From the NCBI GenBank assembly GCA_018873245.2, contig JAEMBT020000004.1, positions 1,332,573 to 1,396,572 on the forward strand: a stretch of DNA of 64,000 bases, in the 5' to 3' direction. Positions 1 to 13,900 of this stretch are shown here, one piece after another. The DNA comes from Archegozetes longisetosus. Its lineage: Eukaryota > Arthropoda > Arachnida > Sarcoptiformes > Trhypochthoniidae. The position numbers and the translations under genes are program-made. How positions within the stretch are numbered: position 1 is the first letter of the stretch; the number at the start of each line of letters is the position of its first letter. Below the pieces are notes generated by a model. The model was not told where the DNA came from. It ran no database searches and saw only the letters and a list, made by a program, of their open reading frames with translations.

Positions 1-986
1 CAACAATAATTGAGCGGAAAAGGGTTAGATTTTTCTTCAAAAAAAATTACGTAAGTTTTACAGAAAAAAAGTTTATAAGAATATATTCTACAAAATTTTA
101 CTCGTAAATGTCTAGGATATAAGAAATGATATTGAATTTTAAGGCCTTTTTCTGCATCTGTCTATGACTTAATGTCTGTCATTTTTGCACGAATTTCCCG
201 AAAGTCACAAAAGTTCTTGAAAAATATGGTGTAAATCTACTAAACGTATTCTCCGAGTCAATAATTGGCTCTAAAAAATTTCAGGCTTTGAGAAAAGTTT
301 TTTTATGAAATAATAATCAGGAAATGGCCTAAAGTAACAAAGCAGACAGATTTATGAGAATTTAGTGGATGTTTAATGAGTTTGATCTCAATTTTTACCT
401 TCGATGACAATCGAAACCTTGGATTTGTTCTGCAGAAAAAACTTTTTCCCCCAAATAATAGATGTAAGAAGGACTTAAGTAACTATGACCATGCCCAATA
501 CCCAAGTGGTTGTTGCAGCAAACTATTTGTATACCAGACGATAATTTCCTAATTTCTCTATCGCTCGTTCGAATTGACGCTTTACTTCTGGTAAACTATA
601 ATTAATTTTTCTATGAAAGTTATGTATACTTTTCTCTCGTATCTCAAACTATATAAAACTCTTACGATTCAGTATTTTTTATTATAGGAATTTTACAACC
701 CGTATAACTCTTTCAGCAACCAAATTATTCAAAAGAAGAAAGGCTTAAGTACTGGCTCTGACAAGCAGTTACTTAAGATCTTCCTCTGACAAAGTCTTAA
801 AAATTTTTGTGAGATATTCTTAGATTGTATACTGGAGTATAATTCTTTAGAAATTTATTAAAAAGTTTTTATTTGTGTTGAGATAAATAAATAGTAAGAA
901 AAAACTCTTACGTCAAACACAAGTCTTATATTGAATGTTTATCTAAGAAAACATAAAACATTTTCTTTTATATTGAAATTTATTTT

Positions 987-1010
987 CTCTCTCTCTCTCT
1001 CTCTCTCTCT
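987..1010. repeat. (CT)n microsatellite
   Basis: About twelve CT units, followed by CCTCTC. Confidence 0.95.
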
Positions 1011-2680
1011 CCTCTCTTTTATTTAGCAACAGAGCAGTTTTTTTCTATATTTATAATAAAATATTTTTACTTTCGTTGATAAGAGTATACATAATAATAA
1101 AAAATATTTGAAAAAGAACTGGTTATTAGCTTTTTCTGATAGTTATAAAACTTTGATTTTGGATACCATGGAGAGAATGAATCAAATTTTTGTAAAACTT
1201 AACCAAAAATGGTTTTCTAACAAATAAGTGAAAATTAGTTTCTAAACAAATAAGAGATTTTACTAACTTTATTTGAAGCCTAGAACTAAAGTAAGAATTT
1301 TGGCTTACTTCAATGTTTATCACTCTTTTTTATAGTAAGCATTTAATCAAATAAAGATTTGTTACGTTGTGCTCTTAAATAATTAAATTCAATTATTGTG
1401 ACTATTTAAACGCGTTACTCTCACCATTTGACTCCCTTTATATTTTTAATATGATTATTGCCAGAGATATAGTTAAAGTCCATTATCAGTGAGAGAGCAG
1501 TCACTAGTTTTTTGCTTTTATTGGCATTAGTCTTATTAGTCGCGCCCTCTAATCGCCCCAATGCTTACAGTAACTATAACGTTGTTTATTTAGACAAATC
1601 ACGTAAACAAATATTGTTCAAATGTTGCGCCCCACAGTAGTTCAACATTTTTACCAAAGTAAATCCATTTTTATTTCAAATCCAAGAAAAATATTAGAAA
1701 AAATGAATACTTAAAGCATTTTCTTGTTTCTTGGATTGATTTTGGCTTGAGTAGTAGCACCTCATTTCGTCCATCTACTAAACTAAATAATATCTATTTA
1801 AATGAACTAGTTTTTATTCAACTTTTATTTTCACCTACATTTATGGAATTGTTGATAGATTTTCAAAGCCAATTCATAGAGTGTTTACTAATAACAAACG
1901 AAATTCATTAAAAACATTTTAAACTTGATAGATATTCTCTGAAAAATAATTTTATAAGCTGGTTTGGAAAAAAGATACGATCAAAGTCTGTATAATTTGA
2001 GTTGATATTGTTTTTGCCCCTAATTTATTTACTCGACGTTATTGAAAACTAGCTAGAGTTTAATCAGTGTTGCGCACATCACAATGTGTTTATGCGCCTG
2101 CTTTCACTTTACTGTCACATTGCGTTCTCGCGTATACCCAATGAGTATTAGATGTGACGAAGAAGAGAGTGATAGAGAGTCTAATGAATACTAACTGAAC
2201 TCGTTTGCGCTAAACAGATAATAAAAAACTTTTTATTGATAGGCATATAGAGAGAAAATCTACATATATAATAATAAGAAGAAAAGTATATAATTAATAA
2301 ATAGCGATATAATTGATCGCTGCTTTTGATGAGAAGTTTGCAAAAATGTTATGACTAGAATAAAGTTCTTTAAATAGACTTTTTGGTGTTGATGAAACAC
2401 AGTTTTCTCAATAAACTTGAACTTTAAATCTTGTTGAGAACTAGCAGTGGTTCAGATATAACAAGAACTATAACAGTGTTTTCAAAATAGCATTGGATTT
2501 CAAATATAGTCCAAAAGTTTTCGTAAGTATTTATCAAAACCTTAAACAAATTTTTAATAACTGTGAACTTTGCTCTCAGAAAACTTTCAATTTTCATATC
2601 AATTTGATTCCTACACTAGTGTTGGATAAATAATGATATTTTGTAACGTGTATAATTATTTTTGTCCATTCATTTTTCAG

Positions 2681-2779
2681 TAAATCTGTTATAAACTACA
2701 AGAGGTTTAGAGAAAAACTTTTATCTTCTTGTGTCAAGTTTTGTGTTTCACATGATTTTCGCTTACGATTCAAATAACG
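2681..2779 (+). other. candidate 5' untranslated exon
   Basis: A strong acceptor (CCATTCATTTTTCAG ending 2680) is followed 99 nt later by a donor ACG|GTAAGT. The segment has no long frame; an ATG at 2752 opens MIFAYDSNN up to the donor. It could be a non-coding exon of the downstream FoxP gene or part of an unseen gene. Splice-signal evidence only. Confidence 0.22.
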
Positions 2780-3087
2780 GTAAGTCTATTAGAGCTTTCC
2801 ATTTCATACTTATGTTGATATTGTTTTTCCTGTTTGTAAAATAATAATCAGTAAAAGAAGATACAGAAACTTATATGCAGTGCATTTGCATAAATAATAT
2901 ATTCAGCTAAATATCGGATATCAGACAGTATTTAATAAGTATTGTGTCATATTGTCTGTTGAGTCTAGTTCAATCTAGGAGTTGCATATTCATAATATTT
3001 AAGCTATGTATTTGTCGTAATAAGAATGTGTGGTCTTAAAAGTAAATCAAAATAATTTGTTATTCTTATTTGGAGTAAAACCTTTTC

Positions 3088-3157
3088 TAAACCAACCTCA
3101 ATATAATGAAGCGAATTCTGAAATTTTCTCAGTTTCGTTATAACGAGGTTTGACTCT
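3088..3157. mobile_element. degenerate MITE of the same family
   Basis: Left arm TAAACCAACCTCAATATAAT and right arm TTCGTTATAACGAGGTTTGA form an imperfect inverted repeat. It lies 155 nt upstream of the copy at 3313. Confidence 0.4.
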
Positions 3158-3312
3158 GAAGATGCGACAAAATTAGAGCTGCAAAGAGTGAATATTAACC
3201 AAAATGAGATTCAAAATTTTCTGAGCTGTTATTAGGCTTTTTGTTGTGTAACTCTTTTATAATTGTGGCGATAAATAAGAAAATCTTGATTCAAAACGAA
3301 TCGAATGAATTC

Positions 3313-3376
3313 TAGTTGTAAAACCTCGCTTTAATTAAGTTATCCCGTCGAACTTGATTGTAACGGGGTTTGACTG
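3313..3376. mobile_element. short palindromic MITE of the same family
   Basis: Left arm TGTAAAACCTCGCTTTAATT and right arm GATTGTAACGGGGTTTGACTG are inverted copies of the family terminus with almost no interior. Confidence 0.5.
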
Positions 3377-4436
3377 AATGTGCACATTCATATTCAACTT
3401 TATATAGACCCAGTATTTCACTAATTAATAGCAAAGAGCTGTTGACATTTCCATCTATTTCTTATGCTCTTCTTCTCTATCACTGGTTGTTTTCCCCTTA
3501 TTTTTTAATTCAATTATTGATTTTTGTGTCAACTTGACAAATAAAGCTGTTTTTCTTATGTTACTTAAGTTCTAAAGTATAAGGAGTTCACTCAAAATTT
3601 GTTTTTTCTTTCAAAACCCTTTTCGATCATCTTTGAGAAAGTTTATTAAGATTTGAATCAAATTTATTAAGGATTTCGATTTTAAGATAAATATTTTTAT
3701 TGAAAACTAATTTTTTGTTAAGGTTTATGATTTATTGCGCCTCAAGACTATATGACTTTTAGTTTTGAAGAGATAAGCGAAGAGATCAAATTTTAGGCCA
3801 AAGTTTTTCCACATCTAGATAGTGATGGATTGACTATTGACTAAAACAAAGCAATTTTCTACAGATCTAAACATGTACTAATTGAATTAGTTGCTAATTA
3901 AAACCTTTATTCACTAAATTTGATTGCAACGAATGGAACACAAATGTTTAGTCAGAAAACAATTCCAAAAATTGAAGGCAAAAAATAAATAGAGAACAGA
4001 ATAAAGAGAAATAAATCGAAAAATGCATGTAATGCACAATACATTCAAATAGAAAGAAAGCAATCGAAAGAAAGAGAAAACAAAACAATAAAAAAACAAA
4101 CAATAAAGAGAAAGAGAGAAAAAAGTGAATAATCATTAAAACAAATTACAAATTATAAGCAATTTTCTCATAGCATGATATAGAGAAAAATAATTATAAT
4201 ATAATAAGCATTTGTTTCCTATTCCTATGCTTTAATATGTTTCATATCGTTATCCATAACTAGTAATCAAATGTTAAACTTGAAAAAGTTTTTCTCCTAT
4301 CATAGCATACAATATAAATACAGTTAATATAAAGTTTAGTATTTATCGCAACTTTATTTTCATATGCAGTTAGTATACAAGTATACAAAGTTAGGCAATC
4401 ATTTCAAGGTTGTTATGTTTATCTCTCACTCTCTAA

Positions 4437-4438
<2 letters not shown>

Positions 4439-4478
<40 letters not shown>
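4439..4478. repeat. (CT)n microsatellite
   Basis: About twenty CT units. Confidence 0.97.
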
Positions 4479-4479
<1 letters not shown>

Positions 4480-4634
4480 GTACTACTATTTTATGCGTTT
4501 TTACGCTAATATATTCAGTTATATCGAGTTTTATACTCAGTATTTAAAAAGTAAATATATATTAAAGTTTGTTTTAACGCTCTAGTGCGAATCGGTTTTC
4601 CTATGTATGCGTACTGTATATTTGTATATATAAA

Positions 4635-4841
4635 CAGTCAAACCTCGTTGTAGTCAAGTTCTAAATTAGACAATTTTATTCTATATATCGGAATCTTTTT
4701 ATATTAAACGTTCACTATATCAACAATTTTTTTAACTGAAAATTGCTTAATTTAAAACTTGTTCGTATAGAAAGTTTATCGAAAAGTTGTCTAGGTCGAA
4801 AGTTCATAGTGTCGAAAATTTGTCATAATGAGATTTTTCTG
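4635..4841. mobile_element. pogo/Tigger-like MITE (207 bp)
   Basis: Left end CAGTCAAACCTCGTTGTAGT, right end GTCATAATGAGATTTTTCTG, inverted copies of the same terminus with several substitutions. The right flank is TA. The interior is AT-rich and non-coding. Confidence 0.5.
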
Positions 4842-6338
4842 TATCTATATGTTTAAAAATGCAAAATTTTCAACATGTTTATCAAAAGAGAGATTGAGAG
4901 AGAGAATGGACAAAACGAAAAGTTTTTTTTGATTACGTAAATACTTATATAAATAATGAATTATTCATATTGAGAAATAAGTAATAAATGCATTTCATTG
5001 TTGTCTTAGAGCTATTGGTTGTATACAAGAGTTCGCTTATTTTGTTATCAATTAATTTTGGTCTCTAAATATCACTTTTCATTATCACGACATTGAATGA
5101 TAAGATTGAAACTATTGCTCTCTTTTTCATAAATAGATTTCTAATTGCAGTTTAAATAAACAGCTATTTTATTTCATGCTATAATTAAGAACTTTTTTGA
5201 TCCAATAATCCCTTTTTTGGGTTTAGAACTTTTCACGTTTTAGAAAGTTTTATGCGCTAAATATGTGTATGCAAATTGACTGTTTCATTTGACTGTCGCT
5301 TCAAAGTTAAAGTGTTTTCTGGTTTTTATAGTTAAATAAACATTAAAATAGTTTATTTCGGGAACTGCAGAATAACTGACTGACCCCATATCTGAAAAAC
5401 ACAACAAAACAACAAGGCAAACTTATGATCATAAGGTATTAACAGATTATGGAATAAAATGCTCAAAACCTTACATTCGTTAACGCATAACATAAAAGTT
5501 CTTTTTTTATTGAATGTATATTTTCTAGACTTTAATTATTAATAGGATGCCAGCAAATCATTTATTTAACAATAAAATAAACTTTTATTTTGGATAATAC
5601 ACATTAAGCTGTATATTAGGCATGACTTCAATTGTGAAATAAAACGAGTCATAAATATCATTATATAATTCGATTTGAAATAAAAACATTTACAGGTAAT
5701 AAATGGACTAATTTTTTACTGAAAACTAATCGTCAGTAAAGTAAAAGTTTTATTTTTAGTATATTTTCATAAATTATTTTCTTTTGAAGGAAGTTTTTTA
5801 ACTTTTTCTGTTGTATTATTTCTATCATTATTTTTGTGTTTAATGATATATTTTTGAAGTGGAATAAACTTATTATAAAAGTTAATTTGAATAAAAACTT
5901 TGAAAAGTTAAATACACGTTAAGAAGTTTTTATCAAAAAAGTCATTTTTAGAGAATCTGAAAAGAAAAAATTGTTCTCCCATGATATATTCGATAGCTTT
6001 GAAGGATAACGTTGTTTAATTGTTACTTTATCGTAACAATTCATATATAAATACCACACAAACAGCACATATCGGGACATATGCGTATTGTTGCCATTAT
6101 TCCCTTTTGAAGCCTAAATAAAAACTATTTTATTTCAAGTCTGTTATCAAACAACAAACAATAAATTATTTTATCAACAATTTTATACACCTTTAGTGCG
6201 TAAACGTCTAGATATGCAATGAAAAAGCTATTACGAAAAAGTGAATGTTGGCGAAAAGCTTCAACTTTTTATTATTATTTCTTTCTCTGTGTCCTTAAAC
6301 TACTGGCATTGAAAAAGTTGGGCCTCAGCTCTCAACCG

Positions 6339-6341
<3 letters not shown>

Positions 6342-6369
<28 letters not shown>
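6342..6369. repeat. (CT)n microsatellite
   Basis: About fourteen TC units ending at CGCACATATATATA. Confidence 0.95.
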
Positions 6370-6372
<3 letters not shown>

Positions 6373-7984
6373 CATATATATAATTTTAGTGTAACTTTCT
6401 GTAGGTTTTATGCATGTATTACACTAGCAATAGATTTGTTTCAATTGGTTTTTCTCTTTCTCTGAATACAATATCTAATTAAATGTTTTTATGGGTTATT
6501 AGGAAATCGTTTTATTGTTTTTGAAGTTTGAAAAAGCTTTATTCTATTAAAAAACTGTTTATTTTTAGAATTAATAATTTATAGTCTTGTTTGACATGTG
6601 CATGAAGTTTACTTTTCGAAATGATATTTTTTAATGGATTCAAAAGTTTTTTTCTACACTAATAACAGCCTAAAATATTTCTCTATTGACTTATTTTATT
6701 AATTTATCGGTATATTCGTTGACTTATTTGTTCCCAACACAAATTTTATGGATTTTAAATGTTTTATTTGAACTCAATATTTAGTGTTTGTTGACTTATA
6801 ATTGAGAATTTCTAATGCAATTTTTCATGACTTACTAATATTAAAACAATATCGAACTTATTGTTTGAACATCTTATACACGCTTTCTAAACACGATGAA
6901 AATAAAATTTTGTGAACCTTAACGATCTACAATTTTTTCTTTATATTCATATAAATATCTAACATGTAGTCGTTGATTCGTAATTTATTTCTAAATATAT
7001 TGATCGATATTATAATGGTTTACATTTTTGAAATTAAAATGAAATAATTATGCCTAGTTTTATGGATAGCTCGAACTTTAAAGGATCGGTCTGAGCTTAA
7101 ATCCAACACAAATGCCGAGTTGAAGCTCCAGATTATTATGCATGTAGAGCCTGCACCTAAGTCATAAACTCAAACATATGCTCAAGCTTGAAATGATTTG
7201 TTAGTCGAGCTTAACCTGAGCTTATTGTAAGCATTTTACTTTAAAAATATTATCCTTGTGTTGATTTTCAATTTGATTTGTATATAAGCTGAAGTCAGGT
7301 TTCGATGTTTCAAAAAGTAACGACTTTTTTCGCACAAAAATCATTAAACCTATTTAAGATATAAGTACCGATTTCCGTAATCTTATAACAAGCTTAGAAA
7401 ACTTTTTTATTTTTATGATCAATGGTAATAATGAAAGGAATTATAGACAAGCCATGATTTGTTACAAAGATTTGGCACAAATATTATATGCTTATGAATA
7501 AGAATTGAGATATAAAACTAATAATCGTTGTGTAGTAGTAATGAAATAGTTAGGAAGTTCTGTTGTTTTCGACTGTAAGATGGCATAGAAAATCCGCTTA
7601 CTATTGAACATCCTACTCTAATAAAACATGTTATTCTTTTTACTTTGTTTACTGTGATTAACTCTTACTATTATCTGTTAGTCCATGTCAACATCAGAGA
7701 TCCCAATAAAAAAGTGGTAAACTACTTATCATCAGAAAGAAAGGAATAAAGAAAAATCTAAGAAAACAAGTCTTAACTGACTTCTAGGTTCTACTCATAT
7801 TCTAGGCTAAAGCCTCACTCACTTCTCATGGACTCTTATATAGTGATCTTCAAAGCTTCAGTTTTAATCAACAGATCAATTAAGTGTTATAAATCAATTC
7901 CTTATAAAGTTTGGACTTTTCGGCAATTCGAATGTGTAAACATCGTCATCATGAAGTCATTTTATTAATCCTTTAAACCTCATT

Positions 7985-8040
7985 AATGAGATTTCACTTT
8001 ATTATAACGAGATTTTACTTCAATAATAACGAGATTTAAA
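7985..8040. mobile_element. MITE terminus fragments
   Basis: Repeated TATAACGAGATTTTA and AATAACGAGATTTAA units, with AACCTCATTAATGAGATT just before, look like broken ends of the CAGTCAAACCTCG family. Confidence 0.3.
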
Positions 8041-8682
8041 TGACCTCATCTAAAATTAAAAAAAAGTTCAAAAGTATGATTGTTGACTCGTTGCTTTCGG
8101 CATTAAAAATGTTGAAACTCTACTTAATTAATAGAAATTCTATTTTATTGATCATAAATTATGATTTCCTTTAATTTATGAAATAATTAAAATTCATTTG
8201 ATTACTTTAATTTTTCAAGTAATCAAAAGTTGCGATATTTGATGTCTAGCTAAGTAAACATAAGGTCAAGGCTTTGAAAAGTTAGAGAAAAAATTGTTGG
8301 CATTAAGCCTGTTGTTAGTTATTAGAAAACAAGATCTCAACTCGCATTATATAAAGTTTACGAACAAATTTTTTCATTTAAATAAACATTGTCTGCGTCT
8401 ATCTATTTATAACATATAGCAAAAATCTATTCATTTATTCATACAATAAACTAATAATTCCATCAAAAACTCAGATCTAATATTGAGATAGTCATAAAAA
8501 AGCTTCCTCAAGCGTAAACTGCAAAATAAAATAATGCAAAAGATATACAGTATTTTCGCACTCATTATAAAACTTTATTATACTAACAATTTCTCGAATG
8601 TATTTTTTACCATAAATATAGTGTTTGTGAATATCTTCGCAGCAAATTTCAGGGACACTAAAAACAGAGGGGAAAAAAGTTT

Positions 8683-8705
8683 GAGAGAGAGAGAGAGAGA
8701 GAGAG
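8683..8705. repeat. (GA)n microsatellite
   Basis: About eleven GA units. Confidence 0.95.
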
Positions 8706-10431
8706 AAAAGATAGACTAGAGATAGACTTGAAATTCATAGTAAGATATTTGAGAGAGTAATTACTTTCGCGTCTCATTGCCATTGAAAAAATACTTATAC
8801 ATTGAAAACTTGAGAAATTTCTACAATCCTTTTTATTTGTATTAATCACTTTATTGTAAGTGTTGAAGTACTTCTGAAAAGTTTTCTATACCACTTATTA
8901 GTCAATTTTTTTCTCGATGACGAAGAGCTTTGTTTCTATGCATTTTTTGTATACAACTTTAGTCGAGCTTTTTATAGATTATTGCCAAATACTTTCAGAG
9001 TAAATGTATTTTTCTAATGAAGACCGCGAAATTATAAATTGTTTGCAATTAATGAAAATTGAGTACCGTTTCGATCACTATTTTTAACATTGATGTTGAA
9101 AAAATATGAAAATTGTTTCTATCTATTCTATCTAAAATGAGAGCAGTAAACAGTCACTACAAAAACAGTTACTTTTCATCCGAGTATCGACACGAACACT
9201 TCAATTATTTGAAACTTGTGCCAAAACTTTCTTAATATAGCCTTCATTTAAGCCTTTTCATGTTTGTGACAAATTTGACACATTTTTACGATTTCTATCA
9301 TTTGTTAAACTATGTATTGATTACCAGAGAAGCAAAAAATATTCACAAATAACTCATAATTAGTTTATTTCTTATTCACAAACAATAAGATGAAGAATAC
9401 CATTAAATATAGGGATACAATAAATAGTTATTTTGAATGAATTTTTCCGTGAGACAAACTCTGATTTGGATCAGACTCACTCCTATTTTTGGTTAAAACA
9501 TTTGATTTTAGTTGTCATAAATGACTGCAAACAATAATTAATTAGTTTTTAAGATAAATGACATCTCAATTAATTAATGATCAATGAATGAAAAGAGATC
9601 TAATGTGCTTCTTAAGTGTATTTCTCTATTAAAGAGATTCTTTGGCTCTTTGCCGTTCATAAATCATAAATCTATCCACTATTAAAGTATAGTATATAAA
9701 AGTTATTGTATTCAAAAATTTTCTTCTATTTTGATGTCACGTTAGACTTTAGTAAAGTATACACTTTTTTTGATTAATTAGTTTTGAAAAACTTGAGAAA
9801 GTTATGCATTTCTCTCCAAAATGATTACAATTTATATTAAAAAATGTCTCGTGTGTGTAGTCAACAATTCAAATGTTTTTAAAGCATTGAAAAATACTTT
9901 TGAAGAGATGCAGACTAATTGATTTTACGCTTAATTTCTTATGTGTTTTACGACTAATTATTTAAAGCCATTTATTATTGGAATTTTGGATAACTAGCAG
10001 TGAAACAAACTTAAGTTTCTCTCAATTAATTAAAGTCTAAAAACCGAACAATTTCTTATACTAAAATGCACTAACAATAAATGCTTTTCAAGCCCTAAAA
10101 ATGAGTATTTATTGCATATAAAGGATAATTAGCAATTTTTTAATGTCAAAAAGCTGGAAAAAGTTTTTTTTCTACTAATGTGTTAATGTTTAGCCTGAAA
10201 AAAACGTTGAGATAACTCTTAATTTATTTACAGTGAATCACAAACTAATTACTACTCATAGAAAAAATAGTAATCAAAAGGAAACAACAAGACCGAAACG
10301 TTGTAATTAAGATAAATAACAATATTTTTCAACACTAGGGCAAAAAGAAATGATAAATGTTTTTGACACTAATTATTCTGTATTTCCTTTAACTACAGAT
10401 TAAAGGATGAGTTTTTATCACAATTTTTTTG

Positions 10432-10449
10432 CTCTCTCTCTCTCTCTCT
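10432..10449. repeat. (CT)n microsatellite
   Basis: Nine CT units. Confidence 0.9.
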
Positions 10450-13400
10450 TTCAACAAAATGTTGAAAATTTGTTGATTAGAAAAACTTTTTTTCTGTACA
10501 CGAAGTCATAAAAAAGTTTTGTCCCGTTTTAGGATATTTTACGATTTCCTCTCCACTAGTACTAAAACTTTTGTCGACTAGCACTAAAAGTCAAGCGTTC
10601 AATCTCTAGCTCTCTCTCTTTTAGTCATCGCTTGCCTTATGTTATGCAACCGTTCATTTATAAAACATGTATTAAAAAAACTGTTACACAAGAGAAAAGT
10701 GAGAAAAAAGTTTTTCGACAAATGCCTTGAACTTTATAACTGATGTCTGACTTTCTTTTTCCGCAATTTTTCTTATCGACAACCTTTTTCAGAGTAAAAG
10801 ACTTACTGTTATTTTTTGTTTCTCTTTTTTATTTTTTCTTTGACTGAAAGTTTTAAAAAGATTGATATATTTTTTCGTCTGTTTTTCTAGTTTATGGCAG
10901 ACTTTTATTTAGGTCTATGTTTTCTGTTTAGTTGTTTTCTAGATCTTTAGGTTTGTTTACTTTTGGGAAAGTTCTAAATTTCTTGTAATCAAATCGATCT
11001 CTGCTTGGAAGTTTAGCTCAAATTACGAATTTTGCGGTTGAAAATCGCTCAAAAGTTTGCATTTATTCCATTAATAAGCTGTGAAAACATTAATCAAAGG
11101 TTATAATTGAAAAATTGAATATTTTGTCTAGTTCTCAATTAAATGTTCATAAAATGCATATACTTTTCCTAGTTATCTAATTACAAAACTTAATTATCTG
11201 AAAATCCTCAAACAATCAGTTGAGGGAAGGCTTAATAAACATTAAAAGAGTTTCTGGTCTTAAAAAATAAACATAAAGAGTGACAAGAGAAATGGAAACA
11301 ATTAAAATGACGAAAAATGCTGCGTAAAAAGAGAAGTAAATCTCTTTTTCTACCCTGTATTGAAAGACAGCAGAAGTTTTTTCAACGCATCGTATTTCTC
11401 GGGGTCTCTATCAATATATAATTCAGTTTTCTCTTAATAAATATAGGGTTAGAGTCAGGAATAAATGTTTGGAAATGCAATTTTTATTTCGGGCAATACA
11501 CAGGAATTGATGGCATAGCCTGAAAACGGCTTATGTCAACAATAAAAGAGCGCGCGCTCTAAGAAAATAAGGTTTGGATAGAATTCAGTTTCAGGTCTTC
11601 TCTTCTCTCCAACTCTGTATGTGTTGTATATCTATTGCTAGCTATATATAAGTTATATATTCAGTTTGGAAACGCTTTTAGATAAACAATTGTTTGTATG
11701 TGAAAGTCTCTTATGTCAATAAATGCCTTCTTATATGTCAGGAATACTATTGGAAGAGAAAAGTTTTTACTTCTTATTCTATGCTTTTCTCCGGTCATAC
11801 AGTCAAAGCTATTTAAGTTTTCGCTAGTAATTCACTCATTTTAAGAACGATATGATTTGATCGCAGAATATTTTTTAGTTCAGCATTATTTTGCTTAGAA
11901 AATCAAACCTTCATTGGCTGAAAAAATTGTTGACTAATTTTTCCTCTCATTTTGAATACTCGTCGATGTATACAAATTGCTGTTATGTTTAGCCAAAAGT
12001 TTTTGCTTTATGTGTGGATTCTTATCTCTATATTGACGCAAAATTCAATCGAAAATAATAACAAATTATGATTTTTTGGGCATTCAAATGATTAATGTTT
12101 TTAACGAATAATGAAGTCTTAAGCTTATAAGGAGTCACTAAATTATTGGTAACATTCAGAAATGAAATTCTAGTTATCTAGACTTTTGACTCAAATTTTA
12201 AACTTGTTTAAGACATAAAGACATAAAAGTATATTTAGTTGAAGTAAAAATAATTATAATCTTAATTAGACTTTTCGTGCGTTCGTTCTTATCTTTGATA
12301 ATGTTTTTACGAATACTTCACTCATAGAGAATTTGTTACTTTCATATAGAGAGCATGCCATCAATAATATTATTTTGTCATAAAGTAGCCCCAGGCTATT
12401 CAATGGCCAATTGGTTTGCAGTTTATGCCTAACAATAACTCAATCTTTAGGACATATTTTATTTTTATTTGTCTGTTGAACGCAAAAGCTTTAGAGTAGA
12501 GGAAAAATAGCTCAAGAAATCGATCTCAATATCAAATCATATTTAGAGTGAATTTTTCGGATAAAAATGTTTTTATAGACATAGCTAACTTTTAATTCGC
12601 TTAAAGTCCTAAACATTAAACTAATAAAACGTTTGAAAATTGTGAAGATTTTTCTTATAAGTACTTAATGCATTTCAAAATTATTTATACTTAAAACTTT
12701 TAATATGAAACTTGTGTAGCAAATAAAGAGAAAAATGGATGTCTCACTCAAAAGTTTTGAACATAACTCCGAAAAACTCTTACTCTTTATAGTGAATAGT
12801 TTTGAAAAATTCAATACAAATATAAAAATAAAAGAAATATAATATAAGAGACTTTAAAAGGTGGACTATCTCTAAAGTATAACTATAAATAGTGGAAAAT
12901 TGAATCCAATATGAAATAAAGCAAATACTTTATTCATTATTCTCTTTGCCTTGTTCATAAAAACAACAATTGTTGGTTCTTATAGTTCTGTAACCGAAAA
13001 ACTGTTGTGTAGAATTAAAGTAAACAATTTTTTCTGGACCAAAAATATTTTCTGTCATCTTATACCATTTTTGTAGATGTAATATGAAAATACTTTGAGA
13101 GAAGATAAATATTTTTTGACATTTCATAGGATTTAGGAAGTTGTCACAACTTTTCGGAAAATTTGTTTTAATTTTCGCGATTCAACATACAATCTTTATT
13201 TTGATTTTTGGTAGGAAAAGATTTTGTCTGAATACCCGGAACGAAGTCGCTCACTTAAAATATCTAAAATGACTAAAAGTTAGAAAAACTTTTTCTTATC
13301 CAGAACTTAGTGTCCATTTATTACTAGCAAATAGTGATTTCGTGTTTTCATTGCAGTTCAAGTAAAGAGTATATATTTGCAAATGATTTTTATTTTGTCA

Positions 13401-13900
13401 GTTCAGTTGAGAACTTATTTAAAACTTCTTTTTTGCACATAAAAAAGTGATACAAAGAAAATAAAGAGTTGTCTAAAAGTTATCTAAATTAGACTGAATA
13501 GTCTTGGAGAGTCAAATTCTTAGCCTAAAGTTTGTGTAATGTTTTCTTTTGATGACATTCTACTTTACCTAAAGTGCATTTTCTAGTTTTTAAAACAAAA
13601 ATTGTTAACCAGAAGTAAAAAGAAGAGTAAAAGTAAAGCCTATTTCTAGAGTCCGGTTCAGAAGAAGATATAAAAAGTAAAAAAGATTACTCTTTCTTAT
13701 GAACTTGTACTTTAAGAGTGGGCCCCAAATGGGACCCGAAAAGAAACATTAAATTTGAGACCAAAACTGTCCCGAAGGAGTCAAACAGAAATAGGAGATA
13801 AGAAAGAGTATACCAAAATAATAGTTTCCTTTACTTCTCAAATATATTACGCAATCGTTTCACTCAATTTCCTATTTTTACTCAATAAGAAAAAAATAAA

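Larger units (their letters stand above)
1..13900. other. gene-free AT-rich DNA
   Basis: No frame on either strand exceeds about 65 codons, and none shows a domain. It contains the microsatellites and MITEs listed separately and the candidate exon at 2681-2779. A less AT-rich patch lies near 2060-2220. Confidence 0.7.
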
